From assembly GCF_015277775.1 (NCBI RefSeq), contig NZ_CP063849.1, forward strand, positions 3,100,001-3,164,000: 64,000 nt of DNA. The letters run 5' to 3'. The notes below the pieces were generated by a model. That model saw only the letters and a program-made list of their open reading frames with translations, was not told the origin of the DNA and did no database searches. The stretch is from Paludibaculum fermentans (GTDB taxonomy: Bacteria > Acidobacteriota > Terriglobia > Bryobacterales > Bryobacteraceae). Of the stretch, positions 62,659-64,000 are shown piece by piece; position 1 is the first letter of the stretch, and every line of letters starts with the position of its first letter. The position numbers and the translations under genes are program-made.

Positions 62659-64000
62659 ATCACCCTCTTCAGCCCTTCCATCCGCACATTCCAGCCTTGT
62701 TTCGGAAAGCCCGGCGCGGCTTCGGCCGGGCCGTTCTCCCAACCGGCGGCCATCAGCGCCACAGCGGTGAGCAAGCCACCATTACCTGGCAGATACAGAT
62801 GTAAACCCGGCCGCTGGTAGTTGTGCCCGTTCGGCAGATACTTGTTCTTCTGCGTCTCAAGCAGCAGCGCATCCACGGCGATTCCGGGCTCGCCCAATCG
62901 CGCCGCGGTCATGGCGGTCATCGGGTAATCCCACCCCCAGGTATCCGCCCACTTCCACGAACTCATCACCTTCTTGAGGGTGTTGCGCATCGTCTCCGGG
63001 TCGACACCCGGACCGGGCAGCACTCCGAGGGCGGCCAGCATGGAAGGATGATCGCGGTTTCTCTCCGTGAAGGTCTGCGGGCAATTCTCATGCGCGAGGT
63101 AAAGACCATCCTTCACCGGCAGCGGAGCCAGCTTGGCGCGAACCTCTTCCCACTTCGGCTCCCGAGTCAGGCCGGCGCGGATCCTCCACTGCTGGGCGAC
63201 TTCGAGGGCCCAACGGAAATAGGCCAGTTCATACGTGGGGTTCCAGGTTTCGCGCGGCGGGTGGTTCTCCTGGGCGGGAATCACCGGCGGCCCCAACACA
63301 TACTCGCCGCGTTTGGCATCCAGCCAGGCGAAGGAGGAGAGGAACTCGGCGGTCTGGTAGACGATATCGCGGTACTTGGCCAGGGTCGCCGCAACCGGCC
63401 TGGCTCGATAGCAGAGCTCCGCGTAATAGATGGGATGCGGCTGCTGCCAGATGAGCAGGGGACCAATCGGGGACGGACTATCCTGAGCATCTGGCCCCAC
63501 CATCTTCGGCCAGCGGGCACCGCGATACCCCTGCCGCGCCGCGAGGCTCTGCGCCACCGGCAGATTCTTCCGGTAAAAGTCGAGGCTGCGTTCCAGCAGC
63601 GGCAGGCGATCCCAATAGGCGAAGTGAACCGAGTGCCACCAGTGCATCTCCAAGTGGAACTTGCCGTACCAGCTATTGCAGGTGAGTCCGGTCTCCTGGG
63701 GCGGCAGCGAACCGGCGCACTGGATCGCCGTCAGGTATTGAGAGAGCACGATACGGCGCTCCAACTCCCGTGCACGAGGGTCAGTGCTCCCTTCCAGTTC
63801 CACGGCGGCGCCGGAGCCCCAGAACTTCGCCCAATGCTGCCTGCTGGCCTCGAAAACGGCGGGGATCGGCGGGGTAGCGGCGGGTGGCTGCTTCACACTG
63901 AACAGGCAGCGAAAGGCCAGCTTGGCCGAGCCGGACCGCGCCTTCAGGACGTAGACATGGGGCGCGTCATCCACCAGTTCCCCGCCCTCATACGCCGCCC
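62655..64000 (-). CDS. Glycoside-hydrolase-like (alpha/alpha)6 barrel protein, 5' end outside the window
   Basis: The reading stays open to the window edge, so the N-terminus is missing; a GTG at 63974 is internal. About 445 residues are visible, mainly helical with aromatic loops: GKFHLEMHWWHSVHFAYWDR, GARWPKMVGPDAQDS, LLIWQQPHPIYYAELCYR, NPTYELAYFRWALEVAQQW and ADTWGWDYPMTAMTAARLG. These resemble six-hairpin glycosidases (GH65/GH95-like or related), with possible acids in the WDR and TWGWD loops. The exact family is uncertain. No membrane segment is seen in the visible part. Confidence 0.65.
   Translation of the reverse strand, partial: AAYEGGELVDDAPHVYVLKARSGSAKLAFRCLFSVKQPPAATPPIPAVFEASRQHWAKFWGSGAAVELEGSTDPRARELERRIVLSQYLTAIQCAGSLPPQETGLTCNSWYGKFHLEMHWWHSVHFAYWDRLPLLERSLDFYRKNLPVAQSLAARQGYRGARWPKMVGPDAQDSPSPIGPLLIWQQPHPIYYAELCYRARPVAATLAKYRDIVYQTAEFLSSFAWLDAKRGEYVLGPPVIPAQENHPPRETWNPTYELAYFRWALEVAQQWRIRAGLTREPKWEEVRAKLAPLPVKDGLYLAHENCPQTFTERNRDHPSMLAALGVLPGPGVDPETMRNTLKKVMSSWKWADTWGWDYPMTAMTAARLGEPGIAVDALLLETQKNKYLPNGHNYQRPGLHLYLPGNGGLLTAVALMAAGWENGPAEAAPGFPKQGWNVRMEGLKRVI

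Overview
The window looks like a chromosomal segment of a high-GC Acidobacteriota, most like the Bryobacterales/Solibacterales group (Candidatus Solibacter, Paludibaculum). This assignment rests on gene content, not on a marker gene: large MacB/FtsX-type 'ADOP' permeases, one with a PadR regulator; an ECF sigma factor divergent from a Ser/Thr kinase with a long C-terminal helical half; a TonB-dependent receptor with an N-terminal carboxypeptidase-regulatory domain; PEP-CTERM proteins; Gly/Pro-rich Gfo/Idh/MocA oxidoreductases; and REP-like hairpins. No rRNA, tRNA or CRISPR array was seen.

Region 1 (1-5.8 kb) is an accessory island on the minus strand. It holds two 5'-truncated RHS/YD-repeat genes that share an almost identical core module and then switch to unrelated C-terminal tips. 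One tip carries an HEXXH zincin motif. Each tip is followed, with a 4-base stop/start overlap (GTGA or ATGA), by a different small gene: a secreted protein and a four-helix membrane protein. Two gapless 252-bp repeat copies and REP-like hairpins sit around the cassettes. The layout fits polymorphic toxin/immunity cassettes with displaced orphan tips.

Region 2 (5.8-12.5 kb) is a run of minus-strand genes: a GyrI-like protein, a frameshifted GspG-like pseudopilin, a lipoprotein, a flavodoxin-like protein whose 5' end lies in a REP-bounded repeat, an NTR/TIMP-like protein with carboxypeptidase-regulatory repeats, and a GT-C-like membrane protein. Region 3 (12.9-28.8 kb) holds a PadR/ADOP pair, an SHS-type MFS transporter, a PEP-CTERM protein, an RdhA-like Fe-S protein behind two AhpD-like genes, a Gfo/Idh/MocA oxidoreductase with a frameshifted sugar isomerase, and several secreted or small enzymes. 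Region 4 (29-36 kb) has an ABC ATPase coupled to a 1377-residue hybrid permease, followed by a complete-looking group II intron.

Region 5 (36-47 kb) holds a lipid-binding-like membrane protein, the sigma factor/kinase pair, an ice-binding-like PEP-CTERM protein, NAD-type isocitrate dehydrogenase, purH with a clear terminator, and a membrane-anchored winged-helix regulator. Region 6 (47-57 kb) has the TonB-dependent receptor, a polytopic membrane protein with a PIG-L deacetylase, and a ceramidase-like protein coupled to a DUF4838 protein, which suggests use of external glycans or lipids. Region 7 (56.8-62.1 kb) is a minus-strand operon of two FtsX-type permeases, a membrane-fusion protein, a LolD/MacB-type ATPase and a translationally coupled RimK-like ATP-grasp ligase. 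The window closes with tadA and a glycosidase-like gene cut by the window edge.
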